Below are positions 47,401 to 59,701 of a stretch of DNA of 64,000 bases, in pieces. Within the stretch, counting starts at the first letter, position 1, and every line of letters begins with the position of its first letter. The DNA is taken from contig NC_134442.1 of the NCBI RefSeq assembly GCF_030867145.1, forward strand, positions 7,269,001 to 7,333,000, in the 5' to 3' direction. The notes beneath the pieces are model-generated. The model was not told where the DNA came from and ran no database searches. It saw only the letters and a program-made list of their open reading frames with translations. This DNA is from Opisthocomus hoazin. Lineage: Eukaryota; Chordata; Aves; Opisthocomiformes; Opisthocomidae. The position numbers were made by a program, and so were the translations under genes.

Positions 47401-47950
47401 ATGGACCTTTTCCAGAACCACCCAATGCTCCTGCAGACCATGCAGCCCTGGGTCCAGCAGGAGCTGGAGCAGATCTTTGACAACAGGGGGTTGGAGGCAG
47501 CCATGGTGGAAGACACCATCATGGCCATGTTGACCAAGATGCCCCCGACCCCGCTGCCTCCTGAGGAGGGTCTCTGCCTCCCCCGGCAGCCCTGCGAGAT
47601 CCGGCACGGACGAGCTCCTCGGCACCTCATGCGCCGCTGTTGGTGGGCACCTGGCAGCTGCCCCGCTGCTCCCGCTGCCATCCCCACGGAGCAAGAAGAG
47701 CCCCAGGAGGAGCCTGGGGAGGCTGTGCCCAGGCCCTCCACTACCAGCTGGGGCAGGGAACGCCCCCGGGGGGCCACGGCCACCCCCAAAGAGGAGCACC
47801 AGCAGCTCTGAGGACTCTCCAGCCAACAAGAGGCCAGCACCACACCAGGGACCCTGGAGGGGCCCTCGCCAGACGGCCGAACCAGGACTGGGCCACCAGC
47901 TGCAGCACACGCTGGCCCTCAAGGGCTCCCAGATCCCATTAGCCAAATAA
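47401..47950 (+). pseudogene. Topors-like fragment, frameshifted (U4)
   Basis: QELEQ form; TGA present in the unshifted frame as in U2. The shifted frame ends TAA 47948-47950 overlapping AATAAA. Confidence 0.6.
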
Positions 47951-48465
47951 AAGAATCGCATGCAAATGACAGAAAAAGTCTCAGTGTTACCAACAGCGCA
48001 GATGGCTTTGCTGTCCTCACCCTTTTTAGCTTTTCTTTTACAGGGAGGGGTGGGATGTGAACGCTGAGGGGTCCTTCTGCGCGTGCCAGGCACTATTTTG
48101 CTGTTCTCCCCCAAGGCAAGTGCTGCCCAGCTCCAGGCCTGCAGCTCTGCACTGGTCCCGGGGCAGATGTCTCCAGCCCGGGGGTCTCCAGGGCCAGCCC
48201 GTGCCCCATCGCTCAGCACCCCACGCCTGTCCCCCTCTTCCCGCACCCTCTGCCCCCACGTCTCGGGGCGCTGCTCCCCGACCAGCCTGCACTGCTGGGC
48301 GCAGCCTCGCGACGGTGGCACCCAAAACCCTGCTCCTGCACAGAGTCACGACGTGGTGCTGCTCTCTGCACCAGCCCAGGGTCGCACCCTGCCCCAGCAG
48401 AGCCCCAACAAGTGCAGCCAGGGGAAGCGCAGAGTCCTGGCCCTGGGGAGGTCACTACCAATAGA

Positions 48466-49300
48466 GCTTTGGATCCTAAAAAGATGCTTTCTGCTCTGAA
48501 AGTGAGGGTTTAAACCCTAACAAGGGAACGGTGTGCCCTAAGAAAGTCTATGGCTGATAAAAGACAGCTTTGGACCCAAAAAAATGAGGATTTCCGCCCT
48601 GCAAATAAGGCTCTGGGATCTAAAATGGATGGAGAGTGTCTACAAATGACGCTTTGGGCCCTGCAAAGGAGGGGAACCTCTTGGTTCCTCTGTTGCCCCA
48701 TAAAACGAAACACTCCAGTGCAGGCCTAGAGCTGTAAGAGGGGTTTGGCCCTAGAAGTGAGACTTTGGACTCTCCAAAAAAGAGTTTGGGCCTGAAGCAT
48801 GGGGCGTTGGGATGTGAAAATAAGGCTTTGGAAATGAAAATGAGATGCTGAACCCTCAAATCAGGACTTTTGCCCTCACATGATGTTTTGGTGCCAAAAG
48901 CTAGGGCTCTGTATGCTAAAAACAGGTCTTTGGAGCCTCCAAATGAGGCTTCGGTCATTAAACAAGTGAGGCTTTGTACCCAAAATGAGCAGTTTGGATG
49001 CTAAAATGAGGCTTTGGACCCTCCAGCTTGCCGACTGGATCCTCTAAATTAGGCTATGGATCCAGATAATGAGGCTTTGGTGCCATGAAAGGAGACTTTA
49101 GACCCTACAAATAAGGCTTTGGACTCTAAAAAGGAGCCCTTTGACACTCAGATCAGACTTTGGGCCTTCAAGAGAATGCTTTGGTCCCTTAAAAGGAGTC
49201 TGTGAATTGTAAAAGCGAAGCTTGCAACTTATCAATGAGGGTTTGACCCTGCAAAGGAGGGTTTGGACCCTAAAAAAAGGCTTTGTGCCCTCCAGATGGT
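48466..49300. repeat. 21-bp minisatellite M1 (U4)
   Basis: Colinear; GGCTGATAAAAG near 48553 and, just beyond the block, CACAGTTGACC near 49307 are private. Confidence 0.8.
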
Positions 49301-50192
49301 GCTATCACAGTTGACCTCTTGTAGGACAGAAAGAGGTCTTGTGAGGCAGCAGTTGCGTCCCACTGTGCAGGCTTTGAGCCAGCCCTGGGGACTCAGCTGA
49401 CCAGCAGGTTGTCACTGGAGGACACTGGGGCTGCAAGGGTACGCATTTCCCAGCCATCACTTAGCTGCAGGGAGATCTGCTTTGACGGCCCCAGGCCAGA
49501 AGGACACGCACTGCACAGGCGGGCATTCACAGAGGCGTCTCTTGGACTTGCCAGGGCAGGAATCACCGAGGGCAGAGGACAACAGCCCAAGAGCAGGGAA
49601 GTGCTGGCCTGTTTTTCAAGCCAAGGCGGCAAATTCACCTGCAGGGGCTCTCCTGAGCAGCGGCACAAGTGCCAGCTGGCTGAAAGCATGCACAGCTCGC
49701 TCAAGGGCTGGGCTGAGTGCTTCGTGCCCCACTAACGCAGGGCAAAAACAAAGCGTGCTCACCTCGCCTGAACGAGCGGCTGCAGAGCTGTCACTCCCCG
49801 GGTCCAGGCGGGATCTCCACGTGTGCCCTGGGACACCCACGGGTGCGTACGCTGGAGCCGCACACTTCCCATGCCTGGTGACGGAGGGCTCCACGCACGC
49901 CGGAGGAGCTGGAGAGCAGCAAGGCAGACGCTCAGTGCCCTCAGCACCAGGGCCGAGCCCTGCTCTCGCAGCAGGACGGGGCAGAGCCATCTCCCCGTTC
50001 CCCTGGGCAGCTGTCCCCAGCGCTCCACAGGCAAACTGCCAGGGCGGTGTGTTAGGGGTTGGAAGGGACCTCTGTGGGTCATCGCGTGGGCAGCGGTGTG
50101 CAGAGCAACGGCGGGCTGAGGGCAGCCGAGGCAGGAGAGCAGCCTTGCGCTCAGTGGGACCAGGCTGCTCTCTGCTCTGCCACCAAAGCTAA

Positions 50193-51058
50193 GACTTTGG
50201 AAAGTCAAAATGATGCTTTGGATGCTAGAAATATAGCTCTGGAGCCTAAAAAGAGGCTTTCTGCCTCCAAAATGAGAGTTAGGACCCTCAAAATGGAACT
50301 GTGGGCCCTAAAAGAAGGTTGTGAGTGATAAAAGACAGGTTTGGATCCCATAAACGAGGGCTTCAGCCCTGAAAATGGGGCTCTGGGCACTCCAAAGGAT
50401 AGGCTAGATGCTACAAGGGACGCTTTAGACCCTGAAAAGGAGGGGAACGACTTGGTTCCTCCATGGCCTCCAGAAATGGAGATTTCGTCCCAAATAGAGG
50501 GCTCTGGGCACTCCAGTGGAGGCTTTCAGGTGTAAAAGAGGGCTTGGGACCCTTCAAAGTAGAGTTTAGACCCGCCAAAGGATGGCTTGGGGCTTAAGAA
50601 TGCAACATTGGGCCCTGAAAATGGGGCTTTGGAAATTACATTGAGGCATTGAACCCTGAACTTCTGATGGTTTTAAGCCCTGAAGTGATGCTTTGGGTTT
50701 GAAAATCAGGGCTTTGTACTGTTGAAATGGGATTTTAGACCCTCAGAATGAAGCTTGGGACATCAAACAAACAAGGCTTCTAAGTCTAAAGGAGCAGTTT
50801 TGATTCTACATGGAGGCTTTGGCTCCTGAAAAGCAGGGTTTTGAAGATAAAGATGAGGGTTGAGACCTCAAATGGAGACTTTGGACCCTATAAACAATGC
50901 TTTGGACTCTGAAAAGGAGGCTCTGCACCTTCAAAATGATGCTATGAGCCCTGGGTTTGGAACTTAGAAATGAGGGTTTGTACCCTAAAAAGGAGGCTTT
51001 GGGTCCTAAAAAGAAGGCATTAAAACCTACAATAAAAGTTTGGACACTAAAGATGAGT
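50193..51058. repeat. 21-bp minisatellite M2, continuous over the U4/U5 boundary
   Basis: Uninterrupted version of the block that the proviruses split elsewhere. It runs into GC-rich U5 sequence at about 51058. Confidence 0.82.
51001..51004. other. Unoccupied ERV target site (U4/U5)
   Basis: GGGT occurs once, in CTTTGGGTCCTAAAA. In E1-E3 the same site reads CTTTGGGT, provirus, GGGTCCTAAAA. This proves the 4-bp target duplication and the exact insertion point. Confidence 0.93.
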
Positions 51059-51768
51059 CCTGGAGACCAAGCGCCACCCCCACCCCGTCCCTTGGCAATG
51101 ACAGACTCACAGCTGAGGATGGTGGCCCTCTTGCAGGGGCGGGCGCTGGCGGCGGCGGGGCAGAGAGCGGTGCAGAGGAGGTGCAGGCGGCCTCGCTGTC
51201 GCAGCCCTCGTGGAGGCAGCGGCAGGTCTGGCCCCGTCTCAGCAGGGCGGGCAGCGTCAGGAAGGAGATGATGTGCAGGAGCTGTGGGGATGGGGGAGAG
51301 CATCAGCCCTGGGACGCCCCTGCTTCGGGGGGCAGACCCCAGCCCCACATCCCCCCCGTCCTCGCCACCTCAGGGCAGACACTGGACGGCAGCCACGTCC
51401 TGCCCCTCCTCACCACCCTGCAGGCTGCTGCGGGGTCGCTGGGGCTGCGCGGAGGGGATGTGGGGGAGCCGATGGCCCCAGGGCAAGCATCACCCCCACC
51501 CAGCCTTGTCCACCCCACCGCCACCCCGGCGGCCTCAGCATCATGGAGACGGGGGGTTCCAGAACACGGGGACAGCTGGGGGGTGCAGAGGAGACAGAGA
51601 GGAGCGCTGCAAGGGGGGAGGAGGGGCCCTGGGCCTGGTCCAGGGGCTGCTCGGCCTCGGGGCAGGCCCCACAGGAGCCATGGTGAAGCTGGGCCTGGCT
51701 GCAATCGGGGCCCGCCTCCTTCCCATGTAGTCTTGGCCGGCAGAGGGCGGGAGGGCTGTCAGTCTCCT

Positions 51769-52213
51769 CCCCTGAGGTGCTGCTGCCTCTGATTGGCCCC
51801 CTTGTGGTCAGGCTGCTGGGTTACAGTGCCTGCCCTTCACCTGAGGGAATGACCTGCCATTGGCTGCCAGGGCTGTCACTCTGCCCAGATGCAATGCCCA
51901 CCCGCCCCTGAGGTGCTGCTGCCTCTGATTGGACCCCAGGTGGTCAGGCTGCTGGGCTGCAGTGCCTGCCCTTCACCTGAAGTGATGACCTGCCATTGGC
52001 TGACAGTGCTGTCACTCTGCCCAGATGCAGTGCCCACCCTCCCCTGAGGTGACGCTGCCTCTGATTGGCCCCCTTTGCGTTCAGGCTGCCCCGCTGGGTG
52101 CCTGCCCTTCATTTGAAATGTGGCCTCTGATTGGCTACCTGGGCTGTCGCTGTGCCATGGTGTGGGGCCCACCCTCCCCTGAGGTGCTGCTCTCCGCTAT
52201 TGGCTGCCTGAGG
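51769..52213. repeat. 136-bp CCAAT VNTR, three units (U5)
   Basis: Three units; second unit has GGGCTGCAG like U1 and U6. Confidence 0.85.
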
Positions 52214-53714
52214 GGCCGCTCTCCCCTCCGCCGGTGCCTGCCCTGCTCCCAGGCGATGTGGTGATGAACTCCACAGGGTGGGCTGGGTGCTCGCGGTGAC
52301 CCTGTGGGCACGGCAGAGCAGGGAGCTTCCGCTGGGGAGGGAGCGGCAGCCATCGCCCCGTCCAACCGCCCGCCCTGCAGGGCTGGCCCGGCCTGACAGC
52401 AGAGCATGGAGGGCACTGCCCAAAGGGCTCCTGGGCACGGACAGGCCGGGGGCACCGACCGCCTCTCAGGCAGCCTGTCCCAGCGCCCGGCCGCCCTCTC
52501 GGTGCAGAAACGGATCCTTGAGCCCAGCTGAACCCGCCCTGACGCAGCTCTGGGCCGTTCCCACGCATCCTGTCCCTGGACCCCAGCAGCAGAGCTCAGC
52601 ACCTCCCTCTCACGTCCCCTCCTGGGGAAGCTGTGGAGAGCGGTGAAGTGGGACAGGGAAATACGCGGCTGTGGGCAAGAACAGACAGGTTGGGGCCCCA
52701 AAAATGAGGATTTTGGCCCTGAAAATGAGGCTTTGCAGGTGAGGACTCTGGACTGAGGCACAGGGAACCTTCCCCCGGCTCAGGGCAAGGCTGCGCCAGC
52801 CCAGAGCACGCAGGAGGTGGCCACCTCTGCACCGCGGCACGAGTGGCGACTCGCCGGCTTGGCAGGGCGCGGGGCCTTTCCATGCCCGGGGGTGTCTGGG
52901 GAGGGGGCAGGCTGCCTAAAGCGTCTCCCCTCCTCCTCCCCTCCAGGTCTCTGTGCTCCAGCGGGGCAGCTGGGGCTCTGCTGTAAGGACACCCGGGGTC
53001 AGCGTGCGCTGTGCTGCCTTGGGCTGCTGGGAAGGGATGGCATTGGGATGCTCCCCGGGCAACCCTGCTTCCCCCGGGGGCTGCCATTTCCCTTTTTCCC
53101 ACCCAGCTGCCAGGCAGCCATGCTGCTGTCGGAGGGGCAGGCTCTGCTCCAGGCCCCGGCTGGGGTGAGGCTGACACTGCCCTACCAAAGCCCTCCTGCT
53201 ACACAGCTGTGGGATTCTGGGAGAAGGTGAGCACACAGGGTGTGTGCAAAGCAGTAACATTTGAGCACCTGCTTCTTGTCAGCATCCACACCTTCCCGAG
53301 CTCACACTCCTTCTGTCTCCTCCTCTGGTGATATTTCCACATTTCTTCTCTCAGTCTAGGTTTCTCCTGGAGAAGAGAGGTTGTACAATATGTTGGAAAT
53401 ACCTGTGGTCGCGCCACCCCTACACAAAGAAAAACTTTTTCTTCACGATTCAGGAGCTTAGCCCAGACGTATCAAGCGCATTACCCAGGACTAGGAGCCA
53501 GGAGATTCCAGAAGCTGAGTTTCAGCTCTAGAGAAGAGTTGTTTTGTGATCTGGGATGACCCCACCTTCCTCCATCACTTTCTCTGTTGGCCAAATGACC
53601 AGTGAAACGCCGGCCTGCCTGAGGTGAAGCTGAAGGACTTGTTTCTCTTGGTAAGGGCTTGGGCTGGCAGAAGTCACTCTGTGCCTGCCAAACAAGTCCC
53701 TTTTGGGAACTCAC

Positions 53715-54514
53715 CTCTTGCAGTCGTGGAACCCCAGCCACTGACGTAGCAGCTTCTCAGCTGCGACACTCTCAGCCAGGCGTCGGGCACACAGGCAAGC
53801 TGCACGTAGTAGCCGCACTGGACAGGCTGGTCCAATTCCAGCAAGGCAATGTCGTTCCTCTGCGTGATGTTGTAGTAGTGCTCGTGAACCAGTAGCCGCT
53901 TAATAGTGCGCACTTGGGTCTCAGGGCCCAGCTGAGTCAAGTGGCTGGCCCCGATCACCACGTGCCACATGGTGATGTGCCTGCAAGGCAGGTGGAGAGA
54001 GGGGTCAGAGGGAGCGCAGCCCCGTGCTGCAAGCAGCCCAGCAGTTGCCTGCCTTCTGCTGCACAGGGCAGAGAGGAAGGCAGCGCTACGGAGGGTGCGA
54101 CTGCCCTAGCACGCCTTGGGCACAAGGAGTGTCGGGCGGGAGGCTGCTAGGAAGCCGTGGCGTGAGCCCAGCCCTCTCGCGAGCAGTCTCTCAGCTGGGC
54201 TTGGCAGTGCCCAGGCACTGGGCGTGCTGCAGGGAAGCGGGATGGCGCTAGCACGTGCTGCTGTGGAGCGGGCACGTGCTAGTGCTGTGGGGCTGTTCCC
54301 TGGTCCTCCTTACCCGGGCGTGATGAAGCAGTGGGCTGCTGTCAGCACCCACTGTGGGCTGATGAGCGACCCTCCGCAGACATGCGCCATGCCTCCTATG
54401 ATGGGCTTCTGGATGCTGACGATCCAGGGCCAGGCCCCTAGCTGGGCATCGGTGCCACCCACGACGCGTGACATGCCGTAGTAAGAATCCACGGGCCGGT
54501 GCCTGCAGGTCCCT
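53715..54514 (-). pseudogene. ACR: Acrosin-like fragment, exons 54314-54514 and 53715-53980 (U5)
   Basis: Most diverged copy: TCG at the light-chain Cys reads TCR (Gly to Arg, from GCCTGCAGG at 54501), and VLCGYY reads VQCGYY in exon B. Catalytic His and Asp and the splice signals remain. Confidence 0.8.
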
Positions 54515-55023
54515 CTGTAAGCAGAAACTGATGAATGTCCTGCTCGGTGGCTTGCTGCTGTTCAGGCTGCAGGTCAGCCCCCTTCCCCCCCACCAGGCGC
54601 TGCATGGACAGCAGGGCCGCGGAACCCTGTGGGGCATGCGTCCATCTACCCCTGTTTGTGCTTGAGCCCCGTAGGCGAGTTGTGCCAGCGGCCTGGCTGC
54701 TGGCAAGGAACTGAGGCTCCCACATGGCGTTTGGGAAGCTTTGGTGTGGCACAGATGGAGCACGCTCCACGCTGGCTCTGTCATTGCCAAGGGACGGGGT
54801 GGGGGTGGCGCTTGGTCATTCTCGAGTGTTTAGTTTTCTAAGGTATTTTGTTTTATAATATGTTGCATGTAGATTACTGTATGTAGAGTATGCATTGCTC
54901 TGTACAGTACGTATTGTGTAGTTTTTATTGTTTTGCAGCCATTGTGGGTATTGTGGGTATGGTAGGTATGGGACTGCGCTATACAGTTTATTATTGTCTG
55001 TATTATATTGTACCCCGAACGGG

Positions 55024-55573
55024 ATGGACCTTTTCCAGAACCACCCAATGCTCCTGCAGACCCTGCAGCCCTGGGTCCAGCAGGAGCTGGAGCAGATCTT
55101 TGACAACAGGGGGTTGGAGGCAGCCATGGTGGAAGACACCATCATGGCCATGTTGACCAAGATGCCCCCGACCCCGCTGCCTCCTGAGGAGGGTCTCTGC
55201 CTCCCCCGGCAGCCCTGCGAGATCCGGCACGGACGAGCTCCTCGGCACCTCATGCGCCGCTGTTGGTGGGCACCTGGCAGCTGCCCCGCTGCTCCCGCTG
55301 CCATCCCCACGGAGCAAGAAGAGCCCCAGGAGGAGCCTGGGGAGGCTGTGCCCAGGCCCTCCACTACCAGCTGGGGCAGGGAACGCCCCCGGGGGGCCAC
55401 GGCCACCCCCAAAGAGGAGCACCAGCAGCTCCGAGGACTCTCCAGCCAACAAGAGGCCAGCACCACACCAGGGACCCTGGAGGGGCCCTCGCCAGACGGC
55501 CGAACCAGGACTGGGTCACCAGCTGCAGCACACGCTGGCCCTCAAGGGCTCCCAGATCCCATTAGCCAAATAA
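55024..55573 (+). pseudogene. Topors-like fragment, frameshifted (U5)
   Basis: TLQPW instead of TMQPW. CGA instead of TGA in the unshifted frame, as in U3 and U6. Confidence 0.6.
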
Positions 55574-56088
55574 AAGAATCGCATGCAAATGACAGAAAAA
55601 GTCTCAGTGTTACCAACAGCGCAGATGGCTTTGCTGTCCTCACCCTTTTTAGCTTTTCTTTTACAGGGAGGGGTGGGATGTGAACGCTGAGGGGTCCTTC
55701 TGCGCGTGCCAGGCACTATTTTGTTGTTCTCCCCCAAGGCAAGTGCTGCCCAGCTCCAGGCCTGCAGCTCTGCACTGGTCCCGGGGCAGATGTCTCCAGC
55801 CCGGGGGTCTCCAGGGCCAGCCCGTGCCCCATCGCTCAGCACCCCACGCCTGTCCCCCTCTTCCCGCACCCTCTGCCCCCACGTCTCGGGGCGCTGCTCC
55901 CCGACCAGCCTGCACTGCTGGGCGCAGCCTCGCGACGGTGGCACCCAAAACCCTGCTCCTGCACAGAGTCACGACGTGGTGCTGCTCTCTGCACCAGCCC
56001 AGGGTCGCACCCTGCCCCAGCAGAGCCCCAACAAGTGCAGCCAGGGGAAGCGCAGAGTCCTGGCCCTGGGGAGGTCACTACCAATAGA

Positions 56089-56923
56089 GCTTTGGATCCT
56101 AAAAAGATGCTTTCTGCTCTGAAAGTGAGGGTTTAAACCCTAACAAGGGAACGGTGTGCCCTAAGAAAGTCTATGGCTAATAAAAGACAGCTTTGGACCC
56201 AAAAAAATGAGGATTTCCGCCCTGCAAATAAGGCTCTGGGATCTAAAATGGATGGAGAGTGTCTACAAATGACGCTTTGGGCCCTGCAAAGGAGGGGAAC
56301 CTCTTGGTTCCTCTGTTGCCCCATAAAACGAAACACTCCAGTGCAGGCCTAGAGCTGTAAGAGGGGTTTGGCCCTAGAAGTGAGACTTTGGACTCTCCAA
56401 AAAAGAGTTTGGGCCTGAAGCATGGGGCGTTGGGATGTGAAAATAAGGCTTTGGAAATGAAAATGAGATGCTGAACCCTCAAATCAGGACTTTTGCCCTC
56501 ACATGATGTTTTGGTGCCAAAAGCTAGGGCTCTGTATGCTAAAAACAGGTCTTTGGAGCCTCCAAATGAGGCTTCGGTCATTAAACAAGTGAGGCTTTGT
56601 ACCCAAAATGAGCAGTTTGGATGCTAAAATGAGGCTTTGGACCCTCCAGCTTGCCGACTGGATCCTCTAAATTAGGCTATGGATCCAGATAATGAGGCTT
56701 TGGTGCCATGAAAGGAGACTTTAGACCCTACAAATAAGGCTTTGGACTCTAAAAAGGAGCCCTTTGACACTCAGATCAGACTTTGGGCCTTCAAGAGAAT
56801 GCTTTGGTCCCTTAAAAGGAGTCTGTGAATTGTAAAAGCGAAGCTTGCAACTTATCAATGAGGGTTTGACCCTGCAAAGGAGGGTTTGGACCCTAAAAAA
56901 AGGCTTTGTGCCCTCCAGATGGT
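56089..56923. repeat. 21-bp minisatellite M1 (U5)
   Basis: Colinear; shares GTGTCTACAAATG near 56260 with U4 and U6 against GTGTCTAGAAATG in U1-U3. Confidence 0.8.
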
Positions 56924-57815
56924 GCTATCACCATCGACCTCTTGTAGGACAGAAAGAGGTCTTGTGAGGCAGCAGTTGCGTCCCACTGTGCAGGCTTTGA
57001 GCCAGCCCTGGGGACTCAGCTGACCAGCAGGTTGTCACTGGAGGACACTGGGGCTGCAAGGGTACGCATTTCCCAGCCATCACTTAGCTGCAGGGAGATC
57101 TGCTTTGACGGCCCCAGGCCAGAAGGACACGCACTGCACAGGCGGGCATTCACAGAGGCGTCTCTTGGACTTGCCAGGGCAGGAATCACCGAGGGCAGAG
57201 GACAACAGCCCAAGAGCAGGGAAGTGCTGGCCTGTTTTTCAAGCCAAGGCGGCAAATTCACCTGCAGGGGCTCTCCTGAGCAGCGGCACAAGTGCCAGCT
57301 GGCTGAAAGCATGCACAGCTCGCTCAAGGGCTGGGCTGAGTGCTTCGTGCCCCACTAACGCAGGGCAAAAACAAAGCGTGCTCACCTCGCCTGAACGAGC
57401 GGCTGCAGAGCTGTCACTCCCCGGGTCCAGGCGGGATCTCCACGTGTGCCCTGGGACACCCACGGGTGCGTACGCTGGAGCCGCACACTTCCCATGCCTG
57501 GTGACGGAGGGCTCCACGCACGCCGGAGGAGCTGGAGAGCAGCAAGGCAGACGCTCAGTGCCCTCAGCACCAGGGCCGAGCCCTGCTCTCGCAGCAGGAC
57601 GGGGCAGAGCCATCTCCCCGTTCCCCTGGGCAGCTGTCCCCAGCGCTCCACAGGAAAACTGCCAGGGCGGTGTGTTAGGGGTTGGAAGGGACCTCTGTGG
57701 GTCATCGCGTGGGCAGCGGTGTGCAGAGCAACGGCGGGCTGAGGGCAGCCGAGGCGGGAGAGCAGCCTTGCGCTCAGTGGGACCAGGCTGCTCTCTGCTC
57801 TGCCACCAAAGCTGA

Positions 57816-58681
57816 GACTTTGGAAAGTCAAAATGATGCTTTGGATGCTAGAAATATAGCTCTGGAGCCTAAAAAGAGGCTTTCTGCCTCCAAAATGAGA
57901 GTTAGGACCCTCAAAATGGAACTGTGGGCCCTAAAAGAAGGTTGTGAGTGATAAAAGACAGGTTTGGATCCCATAAACGAGGGCTTCAGCCCTGAAAATG
58001 GGGCTCTGGGCACTCCAAAGGATAGGCTAGATGCTACAAGGGACGCTTTAGACCCTGAAAAGGAGGGGAACGACTTGGTTCCTCCATGGCCTCCAGAAAT
58101 GGAGATTTCGTCCCAAATAGAGGGCTCTGGGCACTCCAGTGGAGGCTTTCAGGTGTAAAAGAGGGCTTGGGACCCTTCAAAGTAGAGTTTAGACCCGCCA
58201 AAGGATGGCTTGGGGCTTAAGAATGCAACATTGGGCCCTGAAAATGGGGCTTTGGAAATTACATTGAGGCATTGAACCCTGAACTTCTGATGGTTTTAAG
58301 CCCTGAAGTGATGCTTTGGGTTTGAAAATCAGGGCTTTGTACTGTTGAAATGGGATTTTAGACCCTCAGAATGAAGCTTGGGACATCAAACAAACAAGGC
58401 TTCTAAGTCTAAAGGAGCAGTTTTGATTCTACATGGAGGCTTTGGCTCCTGAAAAGCAGGGTTTTGAAGATAGAGATGAGGGTTGAGACCTCAAATGGAG
58501 ACTTTGGACCCTATAAACAATGCTTTGGACTCTGAAAAGGAGGCTCTGCACCTTCAAAATGATGCTATGAGCCCTGGGTTTGGAACTTAGAAATGAGGGT
58601 TTGTACCCTAAAAAGGAGGCTTTGGGTCCTAAAAAGAAGGCATTAAAACCTACAATAAAAGTTTGGACACTAAAGATGAGT
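57816..58681. repeat. 21-bp minisatellite M2, continuous over the U5/U6 boundary
   Basis: Second uninterrupted copy; private GATAGAGATGAG near 58470. Confidence 0.82.
58624..58627. other. Unoccupied ERV target site (U5/U6)
   Basis: Single GGGT at the insertion point, as at 51001. Confidence 0.93.
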
Positions 58682-59391
58682 CCTGGAGACCAAGCGCCAC
58701 CCCCACCCCGTCCCTTGGCAATGACAGACTCACAGCTGAGGATGGTGGCCCTCTTGCAGGGGCGGGCGCTGGCGGCGGCGGGGCAGAGAGCGGTGCAGAG
58801 GAGGTGCAGGCGGCCTCGCTGTCGCAGCCCTCGTGGAGGCAGCGGCAGGTCTGGCCCCGTCTCAGCAGGGCAGGCAGCGTCAGGAAGGAGATGATGTGCA
58901 GGAGCTGTGGGGATGGGGGAGAGCATCAGCCCTGGGACGCCCCTGCTTCGGGGGGCAGACCCCAGCCCCACATCCCCCCCGTCCTCGCCACCTCAGGGCA
59001 GACACTGGACGGCAGCCACGTCCTGCCCCTCCTCACCACCCTGCAGGCTGCTGCGGGGTCGCTGGGGCTGCGCGGAGGGGATGTGGGGGAGCCGATGGCC
59101 CCAGGGCAAGCATCACCCCCACCCAGCCTTGTCCACCCCACCGCCACCCCGGCGGCCTCACCATCATGGAGACGGGGGGTTCCAGAACACGGGGACAGCT
59201 GGGGGGTGCGGAGGAGACAGAGAGGAGCGCTGCAAGGGGGGAGGAGGGGCCCTGGGCCTGGTCCAGGGGCTGCTCGGCCTCGGGGAAGGCCCCACAGGAG
59301 CCATGGTGAAGCTGGGCCTGGCTGCAATCGGGGCCCGCCTCCTTCCCATGTAGTCTTGGCCGGCAGAGGTCGGGAGGGCTGTCAGTCTCCT

Positions 59392-59701
59392 CCCCTGAGG
59401 TGCTGCTGCCTCTGATTGGCCCCCTTGTGGTCAGGCTGCTGGGTTACAGTGCCTGCCCTTCACCTGAGGGAATGACCTGCCATTGGCTGCCAGGGCTGTC
59501 ACTCTGCCCAGATGCAATGCCCACCCGCCCCTGAGGTGCTGCTGCCTCTGATTGGACCCCAGGTGGTCAGGCTGCTGGGCTGCAGTGCCTGCCCTTCACC
59601 TGAAGTGATGACCTGCCATTGGCTGACAGTGCTGTCACTCTGCCCAGATGCAGTGCCCACCCTCCCCTGAGGTGCTGCTCTCCGCTATTGGCTGCCTGAG
59701 G
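59392..59701. repeat. 136-bp CCAAT VNTR, two units (U6, contracted)
   Basis: CCCCTGAGGTG at 59392, 59528 and 59664, the last leading directly into the terminal GCTCTCCGCTATTGG. The diverged third unit seen in U1-U5 is gone. Confidence 0.88.

Larger units (their letters stand above)
42834..51000. repeat. Amplicon unit U4 (8,167 bp, long VNTR form)
   Basis: 544 bp longer than U5, equal to four extra VNTR units. Its right boundary joins U5 without a provirus. Gene-free stretches: 42892-43601, 44591-46091, 48127-48465, 49301-50192. Confidence 0.92.
51001..58623. repeat. Amplicon unit U5 (7,623 bp, standard form)
   Basis: Reference-length unit without flanking proviruses. Gene-free stretches: 51059-51768, 52214-53714, 55750-56088, 56924-57815. 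Private change GGGGCAGGCC near 51660. Confidence 0.93.
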
